Source: Ectobius pallidus (lineage: Eukaryota > Arthropoda > Insecta > Blattodea > Ectobiidae). From it: a stretch of 64,000 nt of DNA. A program made the translations under genes and the position numbers. Under the pieces are notes generated by a model that worked only from the letters and a program-made list of their open reading frames with translations, did no database searches and was not told where the DNA came from. The stretch is taken from positions 62,124,705 to 62,188,704 of the forward strand of contig CAXKWD010000007.1 of the NCBI GenBank assembly GCA_964059195.1, in the 5' to 3' direction. How positions within the stretch are numbered: the stretch's first letter is position 1; the number at the start of each line of letters is the position of its first letter. This document shows positions 31,701 to 41,822 of this stretch, piece after piece.

Positions 31701-34700
31701 TTTGCGCAAACGTGGCTAGCAATGGGATACTTGTTTTATATGACAGGAGAAGAACGTCCAACGACAGAAGGCCTACAGAGATTATTATATCGTGCGCGTG
31801 CTGACTTATGACGTCTGGGCAGACACCGTCTCCCTTTGGTTATTAAACAGCTGGACCTGGTTGATGTTCCCTGATCAGTACAAAATCCACGTGTGTTGAA
31901 TTAATGGTTAAAACTCATCACAAAGCGTATCACAGTTCACAGACATGAATGGACTGCAACTTTGGTCATGTAAACTTGTATTGTAAATAATAATAATAAA
32001 AAACTACCGTAAAAAAAAAAAAGTAGCCTATTTTAAATAAGTAAAATCATGAAGGAGATAACACTCAACTAAAATGGCGATGTTACCTGATGTTCGGTCA
32101 GGTGGCAAAATGAAAAAAAGATGCCAATCTGATCTCAGGTAGTAAGTCTATCTTTACACCTTAAACATCATTATAACTTGGAGCGGCCAACTCAACCTAA
32201 CCTAATCCTTCATATTTGCTGGAACTGTAAACTTGCCCATTCAATGCCAACAAAGCTCAGTCTTGCTAAACTTCAGAATTAGTTAGATGAGGCTGACCAC
32301 ATGCGGCCCGCAACCTCACTTTTTTCAGACCGCAGAGTGGGTCTCAACATGTATAAGTTATCCACAAATACAAAATATGCACAATTCTTACATTAACGAT
32401 AAAATACAAATAAAATAACGTGTGAAGTATTTATAATACGGCCCTAAAAACAGCATTTTTTTAAAGCGGCCCTTGGGGCACTTGCAGTTGGACAGCCCTG
32501 AGTTAGATGACTGCAGTCTCAGTCGGGCTGTACCTTGTTGGACCAAGTGTATATTGTCGCCTACATTACAAACATGAGCATGTACTGAATGAACTCAACA
32601 GATGGTAGAGTAGTCTAAGGATTACATATAACATGCTGTGCCAGTATATTATTTTGTATGGGATAATAAATAAATAAATAAATAAATAAATAAAATTAGC
32701 CTGTAACATCCCATTAAGGGCCAAGGCCTCCTGCAGTGCAGGGATAGCTAGGGAAGCTCCTTAGGGGTGCTATTCCTAAGGAGGGTGTTAGGTCGTCTCG
32801 CAGTTTCTACACAGATCACTTTCGCACTACTCTTTTCGCTATGATGGTAAATACAGGATGAATAAAATCAGTATTAGTAGGGGTTAACTTATAAGAAATT
32901 ATTACAAAGGCATCAAACTTCTTAGTGTAATGATACTAGCATACTGAATTGCCCAAGGTTCATTATGAGCCATGTAACAATGTTTTACAAAAGGTGTGGA
33001 GGGGTAAAAAAGCTGCTGTATCCAGATAAGCCTCTAGTGGACAGGTAAATTCTAAGTCAGTTGTGTGTAGTGTTAGGTTAGGAACATTTATATTAGTTCT
33101 CGCTGAGAAAGGGTTGTATTTAGCAGTTGTATTTAGCTGAGCATGACCATGATGGTGGTTAAAACTAGGGGAAAAAAACAAATACTTGTGGCATCCTAGC
33201 CCCGAATCCTACTCTCGAACGGGACCTGCCTAGTGGTACAATTTTAACAACTAGGAACGTCAGGCTGCAACATTATCTAGTAGGCAGAAGGTGAAATGGG
33301 GGAAAAAATTAAATAATTCATTTCTCCTTTCTTCTCGTGTCTTACTTTTCCTCCTCCATCCTTTCTCTCACCTCCTCTCTACCTACCTACATATTTTGGA
33401 CCTATTCCTAATTGTAAATTTTATGCATCAACCAGTGTATGAACCCAAGACCACTAGCATCGCAGCTAGCAGCCTTAATCACTACGCCACAAGTGATTGC
33501 TGAGCGGTGGAGAGAAAATTCATCTGTAAGTGTAGAGAGCTTTAATACATGAACAATATCCGTTTTGGTACAAGAGTTGTTTATTATAATTGTGAAATGT
33601 TATGTTGGCTGTGAAAAGGGCTGTTTTGGTGAAAGGGTGATTGTACTTTAATTACAATTAATAGCGCAGTATAACATGTAGTAAAGAGGGGAAAGGTTGC
33701 AGCCGGCCCTGAGCAACGAGGGGAAAGATTGCAGGCCAGGTGAAGTAAAGGCCATCGCCATGGTTTTGCAGTGGAGAGTGGAGTAAAAGCCAGGGTGCCA
33801 CAAATATTTGTTTTCACTAAAACTAGTTCTAAGGTAGGCCTATTTATATCCAAGTGAAGTGAAGTTGTGTGAGCATTTAATAATAATAATATACAACTTT
33901 TTTCATTTTACCTTCCCTTTAACACACCGCTAATAACACTGATAGGCCTAAATAATTATTGGGAAAATGATACATTGCGACTCACCCGAGTCCCCCACCC
34001 CCTACTCTCAATCCGAAATAGCTTATTTTGTTGCAAGGGTCGTTTTTATAATTATGAAATATTATGTGGAGGTGCAAGGGTATTTTTTTTATTGTGAAAT
34101 ATTAGGTAACATGGCAGGCGAGTGGAAAGGGGAACAGGGTGAGTCGCAAAGTATTAACTTGCCTAATTATTACTAACCTCAAGAGATGCCACATCAAATT
34201 GGCCTATACCACTCCCTCCCTCTATGCTTTCCACTTCCATCATGAGTGGAGTGCTCGTGCTTTTCCTGGAACTGACGTGGTCCCTCAAGAACAGGAGATT
34301 TGGGAAACACCACAGTGTGGGTTCGCTTTCCCCACTGCTTCCAGATGGCTTCCCCTGTATCTTGCTCAGTTCGTTGCTGAACTGTGTTCTCAAACAATTC
34401 CATTTGGATTTTATGTCTTCCACTGGAAAATAAAATAATTTTATTATTTTCAGATACATCAAGTCATTCCTTCTTGACTACTTCAAGCTAGAGCTTAATT
34501 ATTTAGTCCTAATAAAGCTAAACCACAATTTTTTTGTAAAGTAAACCCACACAATTGTGTTTCTAAAGTCACTCAATGAAATGGCCTACCGTACCTCATT
34601 CTACAACTTTATTGTCTTGTAAACCTATTCCAGAAGCTTAAATACTAAGCTAATGCTATCTAGATGTAATTTAACACTAAACATTTTATAACAATTCAAG

Positions 34701-35592
34701 GACATTGTTTAAAACGTAATAAAGTCCTCAAATGATAAAGTCTTCTGAATGTAATATTCGCTACGAATGGAGCAAGTTGCACTTTTGAGGTTAGATTTAC
34801 AAATCTTATGCAAAGAGATGATACTGTATCTGTTAATTTATAGTAGGATTCTGTACAGAAAAAAATAGACAAATTAATTTTGCTAGCCAAAAGTAGGCCT
34901 ACATCACTAGATACCTACCATATAGCAGTAACAATATCAGATATCAGGGGTAATGTAATGATGGTAATTGCTAAGCCTACCATACATCAATCTCGTCTTA
35001 ATTAAGCATTATGATACCGGTATATCCAATAATTGATACAGTACTTTCCTACCTAATTCCACTCCTGGCTATTATCTTAAGTTAGCCACTCGTTAACATA
35101 AATGTAAACATTGACCGACCTTCACAAAGACCAAACATAGCTTCATTGAAATCTGGTAAATACATCAATACTGTATTATTATCTTTCTTGTTCATTAATA
35201 GGCCTATTTCTTGCGATAATTTCTAGCCTAAGTATAAATACTTCATTAATTAGTATTTCACGTACTGTCCGGATATGATCAGCACAGTATATAGGTTAAG
35301 GTTATGATGGGCAGAATTTATAACTAACTAGGATTTACTTGGGCTATCCTTTACTTGTAAAGCAATGAAAGCTAAAACAATAATATTTCATACTAATAGA
35401 TATATAATTATAAAAATAATTACCTGTGGTTTTCGGCCTCACGGGCTGGAGAGCCATCAGTATGCTCTCCAGAGCATCTCTTCTTTTATTTCTGTTGTGG
35501 TAATGCACACTTTTGGTATTGTAAATAAATTCGTAGCCTTCTATGGCCTCGATCAACCGAATCGTGGCCTCCTGGCTCCAGTACGACTTCAT
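27615..35592 (-). CDS. Harbinger MADF-BESS accessory protein (3 exons, 249 aa)
   Basis: Minus-strand exons 35424-35592, 34178-34422 and 27615-27950. Junctions: ACAG|GTAATT, TTTTCCAG|TG, GAG|GTTAGT and TTTGCAG|GAC; phases 1 and 0 match. The ATG at 35592 starts MKSYWSQEATIRLIEAIEGY, the MADF start; KSKWNCLRTQFSNEL and WCFPNLLFLRDHV complete the MADF (Myb/SANT-like) domain. The last exon has an acidic/Gln run, a basic KKKRK stretch (a likely nuclear signal) and a BESS motif (EDHVFAMFVKSQLKGL). MADF-BESS proteins bind DNA and self-associate. In Harbinger elements the Myb-like protein delivers the transposase to the nucleus and ends, which I infer here. It is open throughout; the large last intron (27951-34177) holds later insertions. 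Confidence 0.9.
27951..27984. promoter_or_regulatory. Shared 34-bp bidirectional splice-acceptor region
   Basis: The last exons of the two Harbinger genes point away from each other from this 34-bp segment. Read plus, it ends ATTTTACAG for the transposase exon at 27985. Read minus, it ends TTGTTTGCAG for the BESS exon at 27950. Both acceptors and polypyrimidine tracts must fit in these bases. Confidence 0.8.
29110..29880 (-). pseudogene. RTE-like LINE endonuclease fragment
   Basis: Minus strand, frames shifting. EQIEKTKLEIVAVQETRWSG (the QET catalytic motif, near 29800), a CTFYYGG stretch, FESQNERLSKIRIKGKFNNI, then NAYTPTEDK and IVILGDFNAK (catalytic D/N pair, near 29480). Then further decayed pieces down to about 29110. 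It is an APE-type endonuclease of the same general kind as the LINE at 4.1-5.0 kb, lacking RT. Confidence 0.8.
29905..30225 (+). pseudogene. IS630/Tc1-mariner-type transposase C-terminal fragment
   Basis: After a frame change: HTAHNSIGTLREVFDDRIIS, then SADLTYCDYYLWGYLKGKVY, which matches the third catalytic motif (PRSxDLTxCDFxLWGYLK) of IS630-related transposases, and FKRCEVCLTADGGHFQQYL up to a TAA at 30221-30223. The N-terminal and first catalytic regions are missing. It inserted in the Harbinger gene-pair intron region. Confidence 0.8.
30545..30713. mobile_element. MITE, copy 2 (ACAGTAATTTTC ends)
   Basis: Best copy of the family. Left end ACAGTAATTTTCAAATGGGA, right end its reverse complement, about 28 bp of nearly perfect inverted repeat up to AAGCGTTTT. 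Total about 169 bp. The interior matches 25209-25379. Confidence 0.93.
30941..31040 (-). mobile_element. Helitron 3' end, minus strand
   Basis: On the minus strand: AATTATCGTGGGTGAAGCCA, a GC hairpin, CAGGCACCTG, then CTAG|T. The last ~90 bases match the 3' end of the Helitron at 38623-39443, hence the same family. The 5' extent is not determined. Confidence 0.75.
31386..32020 (+). pseudogene. LINE C-terminal zinc-binding region and 3' end
   Basis: A 141-codon open frame with AYAVLNGIIATEDKKFRH, then SPLCKSCGRVDTLHHRLTSC, a CxxC…HxxxxC zinc-binding motif of the kind found after RT in several LINE clades, and PVWRWIYAQMSK. A poly-A-like tail (AATAATAATAAT…AAAA) ends near 32020. It is 5'-truncated. 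The clade is not certain. Confidence 0.65.
32291..32500. mobile_element. hAT-like MITE remnant
   Basis: A 210-bp segment between two copies of AGTTAGATGA (32281-32290, 32501-32510). The ends are GGCTGACCACATGCGGCCCG and, as reverse complement, AGGGCTGTCCAACTGCAAG, a GGCTGxCCA-type inverted repeat usual for hAT elements (8-bp target duplications; here 8 to 10 bases match). Confidence 0.75.
32665..32695. repeat. (AAAT)n microsatellite
   Basis: About seven AAAT units, possibly the tail of a retroposon, though no body was recognised upstream. Confidence 0.9.
33190..33500 (-). repeat. tRNA-like SINE candidate, minus strand
   Basis: On the minus strand 33495-33430 reads like a tRNA head: TGGCGTAGTGATTAAGG (A-box-like) and, about 30 bases on, GGGTTCATAC (B-box-like). 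The body would extend to about 33190. No target duplication was found. Confidence 0.4.
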
Positions 35593-35903
35593 TTCAATTC
35601 AAAAAATAAATAAAAACTGTGAAACAACACCCACGCACAACACCCTCCCACAAGCAGAGTAAACAGCTGAAAAGCGCACTGCAGCCATGTTTCTACGTCA
35701 TACAGAAGGACCGATGTTCATTGGTTGTTTCTCATTTTTGGATGGAAAAATTAGAAACGTTCCTATTCCGTTGTATCTAATAGAATTGGATGTAAAATAT
35801 AGGAAGAAATTTGTGTGCAACGGCACTCATCGGTGTCACACGATCCAATTTCATGATTTACAGTGATTTGGACCAAAAATTGGATCGTGGGACATCGGCT
35901 TCA

Positions 35904-37440
35904 GATAATGACAGTGAACAAAATGAACATATTTTCATCTGTGGGAATGGATACTAATGATGGTATTTCAAAAGAAGACCCTCTTAGGATAATTGAAAGT
36001 TTTAAAGGAATGAGAGGTCTCACTTGTATTTTGAACAATCTCTCTGTTCCTGATGCTGTGAACTTATTTTACGATGATCATGACCAACTACTTTCACCTT
36101 TTGTAGAGCAATCAAATCTATATCGAAACCAAAATACTGAAAAGCATAAGGTATCTCTAGAGACTCTAAAGTGGAATGGCATAAGTATATAGGAAATGAA
36201 GAAATTTTTATCAATCATAATTTTTATGGGACAGGTAAAAAAAGATATGATTAGGGACTATTGGAGCACCAATTCCTTGATAGAAACTCCAATTTTTTTT
36301 AAACTTGTGAGTAGAAATAGATGGGAACACATTTGGAATTTCTGGCATTTTAGTGACAACACACTAATAGGAAATACTGAAGACAGATTGTACAAGGGTC
36401 TTCAATACCTAACACAGCAGTTTCAACAAGTGTATAAGCCGTCACAGGAACTTTCCTTAGATGAGGCAGTGAAACTTGAAGGGGAGATCTCAAGATAAAA
36501 ACATATAATCCTGGCAAGTTAGTGAAATATGGAATTCTAGTGAGAATGGTCAGTGAGGCTATTACAGGGTATATATGCAGTATGGAAATTTGTGCTGCAG
36601 AGAGAAAGAAATTAGAAGAGAGAATATTTTGTGGAACCGTACCTGGATCTATTGCATCACATCTATCAAGGCAATTTTTATAACAGTGTTGCTATAGCAG
36701 AACATCTGCTTGAGAGAAAAACAAGGCTTTGTGGCACAATAAGAAGTAATAGAGGTCTTCCAAAGTCCTTCTCTGAGGCTGGGAAGAAATTGAAAGCAGG
36801 GGAAAGCATATTTTGTAGGAAGGGTGACATTCTCCTCCACACTTGGAAAGATAAAAGAGAAGTGAGAGTGGTCAGCACTATACATCAGGCGACTATTACG
36901 AAACAAGAAAATAGAAGGGGAAGTACAGTAAAGAAGCCCTCTTCTATCCTTGAATATAACAAGTCTATGAAAGGTGTCGACAGAGCATTACTCATTACTC
37001 ATTACTCATTACTCTATTCTCAGAAAAACCGTGAAATGTAGCAAAAAAGTTGTGTTATGGTTGCTAAACTGTGCCCTGTTTAATGCGTATAGGGTATATA
37101 AACTTCAGAACCCTGACAATAAAATGTCCTAAAAAAAATTCCTCCTAGAAACTGCAAGCAACTGGTCAGGAATGAACTCGCAAAAAAATGTAAGAGAAGA
37201 GGACGAAGAAAAAATGCCCACCCTCTGAGCACCAAACAAAGACCCACCAGGCAGACTCTCAGGGGATTTGAGGAAGCACAAATTGCAAGTAACAGTGACT
37301 GGAAAGAAAAAGTATCCATGAAAACCTTGCTGGGTTTGCAGTGCACACAAGAAGAAGAGTTTATCTTGTTACATATGCTCTTTTTGCACTGTTGCACTGC
37401 ACAGAGGAGAATGTTTTGAGAGGTACCACACATTAACAGA
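35904..37440 (+). pseudogene. piggyBac transposase, main part
   Basis: Continues the frame from 25497: acidic DNDSEQNE, then (frame change) LFYDDHDQLLSPFVEQSNLY, a TAG at 36190-36192, EMKKFLSIIIFMGQV, YWSTNS, and ELSLDEAV with the first catalytic Asp near 36465. A frameshift leads to TYNPGKLVKYGILVRMVSEA; another to EPYLDLLHHIYQGNFYNSV. There the usual second catalytic Asp (YQDNFYNS) is Gly. MKGVDRA holds the third. The C-terminal Cys/His finger follows in pieces (HMLFLHCCTAQ… region) to about 37440. It is a dead element, cut by Harbinger and a MITE. Confidence 0.88.
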
Positions 37441-37461
37441 CCTGGTGAGTAAAAGATGCTA

Positions 37462-37800
37462 CAATAGAGTCCTGCTAATCCGAACTAGATGGGATCTGAC
37501 CCTGTCCGGATTACCAAAAGTCCAGATTTAACAGAATTCATGTACTTTACTGTCTATAATTTAGGATTTAGATGGGTAAAACTGTAAACTTTTTTTTCAT
37601 AAATATGACATAACTTGTACAACTTAATTTTAGTTTTAATACTACTGTATACGTAATCCTAAGTTTTTAACCTACAAACTGATGTAGGATTAACAATACA
37701 AAACATCTTTTTGATCAAAATTCAAAATTTATTTTGTAAATCCCATATGGATTATCTGGATGTTCAGACGAGCGAGGTCCGGTTTAGCAGGACTCTACTG
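37462..37800. mobile_element. pogo/Tigger-like MITE (339 bp)
   Basis: Left end CAATAGAGTCCTGCTAATCC, right end (reverse complement) CAGTAGAGTCCTGCTAAACC, flanked by TA at 37460-37461 and 37801-37802. CAGTxGAGTCC-type ends are usual for pogo/Tigger elements. No ORF. Confidence 0.9.
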
Positions 37801-37859
37801 TATACAACTAAACAATAATATATATTTATAAAAAACTTTGTCTTGTCACTCAAACTTTA

Positions 37860-38160
37860 CTTTTAAGTGTTAAGCAACTGCTTGCATCCTCAGATAAGGT
37901 CCACTGCTGGGTCCGTTGTTGGGCCAATAGATGTCTCTGTTGGATGGATCATTCTGGAGATAAGGTCGCTTTCCTCAGAATGTCAAAATTTACTAAAATA
38001 TTCTTATTTCTTTGGGTGAAGATTTTTTCCCATACAGTCAGAGCAACCAGTTTATGTACAACTTTTAATAATTTTATGTCATCCTCAAACTCGTGTTCAT
38101 TGGTCCAATAGTGATGGGCAACCACAACTGTCGGAAAAAATATCATAAACCCTAACAGAG
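37860..38160 (-). pseudogene. Penelope-like endonuclease C-terminal fragment
   Basis: Minus strand: VVAHHYWTNEHEFEDDIKLL, then VHKLVALTVWEKIFTQRNKN and ILVNFDILRKATLSPE. It lines up with the C-terminal part of the GIY-YIG region of the copy at 41823-42545 (AAHFWNEGHDI…WERIFIHKHK…LMNFNIP). It ends about 60 bp before the TOM1 exon at 38223. Confidence 0.75.
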
Positions 38161-38222
38161 TAGCCATGGTAATATAAAAGATTCCATTGATTGTCATTTA
38201 TTTTGACAAATCTTGTTCACAG

Positions 38223-38504
38223 AGCATTCCAGATACAGAGCCAGCTATCGCTGTTCCAGTTCATCCAACACATACACCAGCAACCCAGATTCCAGTTGTG
38301 CCACCACATGCAGTACCTCCTGGATCTCCCATTCAACCACCTACTCAGCCTACACAGAATGCACCTACTATGCTAACATCTGATCAACTTGGGAAGCTAC
38401 AAAGTGAATTAGATGTCGTTCAAGGGAATATGGTGGTCCTCAGTGAAATGTTAAGTGAACTGACACCTGGAAAGGAGCATCCTAGTGATCTGGAACTGCT
38501 TCAG
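38223..38504 (+). CDS. TOM1: TOM1-like gene, exon with linker and first half of GAT domain
   Basis: Phase 0 in and out, 94 codons. The acceptor is TTGTTCACAG ending at 38222; the donor CAG|GTAAGT is at 38505. It starts SIPDTEPAIAVP, joining directly to HTPQR of the exon at 13394-13584, as in TOM1L2. A Pro/Gln/Thr-rich linker (PVHPTHTP…PPTQPTQ) follows. Then the GAT domain begins: LTSDQLGKLQSELDVVQGNM, VLSEMLSEL, and DLELLQ at the end. The GAT domain binds ubiquitin and Tollip. The linker is low in complexity but has no stops. Confidence 0.93.
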
Positions 38505-38622
38505 GTAAGTTTATTTATGTAAATAGATAAAAGATCTTGAAATTCCTGAGATTGAAAAACATACTTCTGAATCGTGAAATAATGCAAAATCTTTTGCTGC
38601 AATGGTTATTACTTTTCTCTTG

Positions 38623-39443
38623 TCTATGTTAGTAAAAGGAAGTGTTTGTCCTTCTGTCTGTCTGGGATGCCCAGCGAAATCTACTGAACGCAGAGATCTG
38701 AAATTTTAAACATAGGTGGACTGAAGGGTCGGAAAATGCACCTCGAAGCCGGAATTTTAATTTTCGCTTTCGTTCCTGAGTTATGAGTGAAAAACAGGCA
38801 GAAAACGTGCAGTTTTGCATTTTCAAAGCATCAGTTTTCAGTATTACATTTCAATGTCAAATCAATTACAGTTGGCTTTGGTTATTTTTGCCATACCTTG
38901 CAAATAAAAGCATCACGATCGCTTCAATGTTGTAAGCCCATGCTGGTCGATTAATTTGTTTATAATGTCAAGGCACACAGATATCTGAAATTTTCAACAT
39001 AGACGGAAGAGGGATAATGAATAGCCTATAGGTCTAAATGAACAGACATTGATCGGTTTAGACGGAACTCACTATGCATGGGTTTTCTAGGCCAGTGAGC
39101 TCCATTGCTTAATTTTGTAAGTCCATCCTGGACGATTCTTTTGTTTAGAATGTCAAGGCCTATAGACATGTGGAATTTTCAACCTACACGGAAGGGGGAT
39201 AGGCCTAATCAGTATAGGCCTAAATATGGTTAAACATTGTTTGATTTGGACGAAACTCACTATACAGAGGTTTTCTGGCCCAAGGAACTCGAATCTGAGG
39301 TCACTTTTACCAGGGACGCTATCTAATCATGGTATGTAGTCCACGTGATTTAGATGTTAATAAATATAATGATTTAACTATTATGCTCTTAATTTTTAAT
39401 TTTTGAAATAATTATCGCGGGCGAAGCCGCAGGCACATGCTAG
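38623..39443 (+). mobile_element. Non-autonomous Helitron (821 bp)
   Basis: The 5' end TCTATGTTAGTAAAAGGAAG is followed by CTGTCTGTCTG. The 3' end has a stem-loop GCGGGC-GAA-GCCGC (39418-39430), then AGGCACATG and CTAG with T after it. It has two internal tandem-like segments (38920-39060, 39100-39260) with AATGTCAAGGC and GACGxAACTCACTAT. No Rep/helicase. The 3' end matches 30941-31040. Confidence 0.75.
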
Positions 39444-39873
39444 TTTTAAATATAGAATGGACTATCTTTATTATGAAAATATCAAAGTGATGTAAATAAT
39501 TTATTCGTGCTGAATATTGAATTCTTACCTGCATCATTGGTCCCACAATGCTCAGGAGGGCAAAAGAACAGTTTTTTGGGGGTAATAATATTGTCTATTT
39601 GTAAATATGATGAGTCCTAAGCTGGTGCAAACCTTTAAGCCACTTTTAGAAATTCCAGAAGTTAAATTTTATTCTCAGTAGAGGATGGAGTACAAGGTCA
39701 CTGACCAAAGTGTTGTTCCATATTTCTTCTTTATTCCCACTCTCTTTTTGCTGTCTTTCTTCCCTCTTTCCACTCCCCATGTGACTGAACTTTCTGTGAT
39801 GTATGGTAGGCGATGTTAAAACAGCTAACCAGTCTTTAAAGTTACTTTTCAGTGGACGGGCAAAAAAATAGCT
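39444..39873. other. No gene recognised
   Basis: AT-rich intron sequence between the Helitron and a pogo remnant. The minus ORF of 80 codons at 39646-39888 has no recognisable motif. Confidence 0.5.
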
Positions 39874-39981
39874 ATGGCCTCTGCTCAACGAAAATCACTA
39901 GGTCTCGAAACAAAATTAGCAGCATTTAAAGATTTGGATGATGGTGTGAAACAGACAGAAGTTGCAAACTACATTGGCTAA
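39874..39981 (+). pseudogene. pogo/Tigger transposase N-terminal HTH remnant
   Basis: ATG at 39874, MASAQRKSLGLETKLAAFKD, then DGVKQTEVANYIG and a TAA. This is the first helix-turn-helix of the CENP-B/psq-type DNA-binding domain of pogo-like transposases (…KRxSLTLEQKL…G.SQTEVA…). Nothing of the DDE domain follows. Truncated. Confidence 0.7.
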
Positions 39982-40687
39982 ATTTCTTAAAAAGCGTAGA
40001 GAAATCGAGGAAAGGGTTGTGTTTGTTACAGTACAGTTTGAGCACTCTCAACTCAGATGTACGAAATCAGTTATGAATAGATTTTAATTCTATAGTAACT
40101 ATAACGTGTTTTGTACATGTGGTGTTAATATAAAGTTCTGAAATTAACTCATACATGTAAACAAAATCGTTAATTGCAATGAAATGCACAAAAATTTAAG
40201 GTAGAAGGTGAAAAGTATTGTTATGCTTTATGTGGTCATCGCCTACATTGTTACATAACTTTTAAGTTATTAAAAATTGTAATGAAACATTAATTACATT
40301 ATGAGACATTACTTACATTAATTATTCCTTATGAGGAAGAGACTGATAGAACATTGGAGCTGTCTGGAACAAAATTCCTTCAAATGGTTTACATAGTCTG
40401 CGTACTTCTCCTTTGAAAGTGGGATAAAATCTAAAACAAAATAAATGCAGTGTGGGTAATAATTGGTTTATAAAAATTAAAGGAGTAGAAAAGATTTTTC
40501 CTTAAAATTTCAGGAATTACTGATTTTTTGTGGAGTGAAAAATTGAAAAAAAAATATTTCTACATGTAAACAACAAACTATGGGTTGTGTTGTTAGTAAA
40601 ATCGATACACTTGGCGCATATTATCACTATGCCAAGATTTTTAGGTTCTTATAAACCCTGTTTTAGTTTTTTAAACATATTAAAATA
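39982..40687. other. No gene recognised
   Basis: AT-rich sequence; only short ORFs. Possibly the decayed rest of the pogo-like element, but no motif supports this. Confidence 0.45.
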
Positions 40688-41422
40688 CCGTATTTATCTG
40701 AATATAAGCCGCACTTTTTTTCCTACATTAAGCCCAGCAAAATATGCCTGCGGCTTAAAATCGCGTACAAGTCTTTTTAGGCAATAATGGTAAAAATGAT
40801 CCATATAGCCGGTTGATCCATTGTAGCTGGTTCCCCTCCTCCAAGCACCGCCATCTATCGATTATCTCGATTCCTCAGGACTATCAATATATTAATCGAT
40901 TTAACATCGAAAATATATCGATTTTAATCGAAGCATCGATAAGATGCATAAGCAAGTGATGTTTTGCGTATTTTGTCATTTTTGATAGCGGTATTACAGA
41001 ATATGCATGTATTATGAGCTGCTCAGAAGTAAAAAAAATGCCGTAACGTATGGGAATGTGAATAAAGGCGATTTTGAACTGATGGTAACTGAAAGTGCAC
41101 TTATGAAAAATAGAAAAATCGCGCGAAATTCAACATTGAAACTCATATGAAGTGTAAAGTACTGATTTCTGTTTTCTTTTCCGTCAGAATTATTTAATTA
41201 TATTAAATATAATTAGAATATCATAACTTAAGTCAGCTGATACTTTTTTTTTTCTTATTTCAGGCCTATTTCGGCTAAGAAATGTGTTACTTTAATATTA
41301 TGAAAATGAGGCAATTTATTTTTTTCATTTTGGGGTTAATTTAATTATTTTTCCTTTACTGTACTGCTAAAAAGGCAGGTGCGGCTTAAATTCAGGGGCG
41401 GCTTATATTCGGATAAATACGG
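40688..41422. mobile_element. TA-flanked MITE with CCGTATTTATC ends (735 bp)
   Basis: Left end CCGTATTTATCTGAATATAA, right end (reverse complement) CCGTATTTATCCGAATATAA, flanked by TA at 40686-40687 and 41423-41424. The subterminal GCCGC and GGCTTAAA motifs are inverted too. The interior (about 40845-40950) has a cluster of ATCGAT-type motifs that may be a second nested MITE. No ORF. Confidence 0.9.
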
Positions 41423-41822
41423 TAGTTCATTTTCAGTTTTTTTACCATTCCCAGACAACAGTCTGGATAAACATAACATCACACAACCTAGAAATTTAGG
41501 CGCCAAACTGTCACGTCATTCTGCTATTGGCATTTCCATTTGGAGCCTGCTGGATTATATTATTGTTTATTGACGGCAAATAGTAGTTTGCACTTTCAAA
41601 TCCAAGCAGGTGGCAGATTCTGTTGCCAAATTAATGTAATAACAATAGTAATATAACAAAATTTCAGCGTTTCTTTGCTCTCGTTTCCGACTGACACTTG
41701 GCAACATTTTGTAAATATACTTCAACATTAATCATTGTATGGAAGTTTACACAGTGAAGCTATATTATAATTTAACAATATTGAGTTGGGTTTAGCACTA
41801 TGCTTCACTTATTTTATAAATG

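Larger units (their letters stand above)
25498..35900 (+). mobile_element. PIF/Harbinger element with transposase and MADF-BESS genes (10.4 kb)
   Basis: Inverted ends AGCCGATGTCCCACGAT at 25498 and its reverse complement ending at 35900, with similarity continuing into TTTTTGGTCC. The 3-bp duplication TCA is at 25495-25497 and 35901-35903. Removing the element and one TCA restores the piggyBac frame (SSDSES|DNDSEQ). A 3-bp duplication and a two-gene layout are standard for Harbinger. Both genes read without stops. The length is inflated by later insertions between 28.8 and 34.1 kb. Confidence 0.9.
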
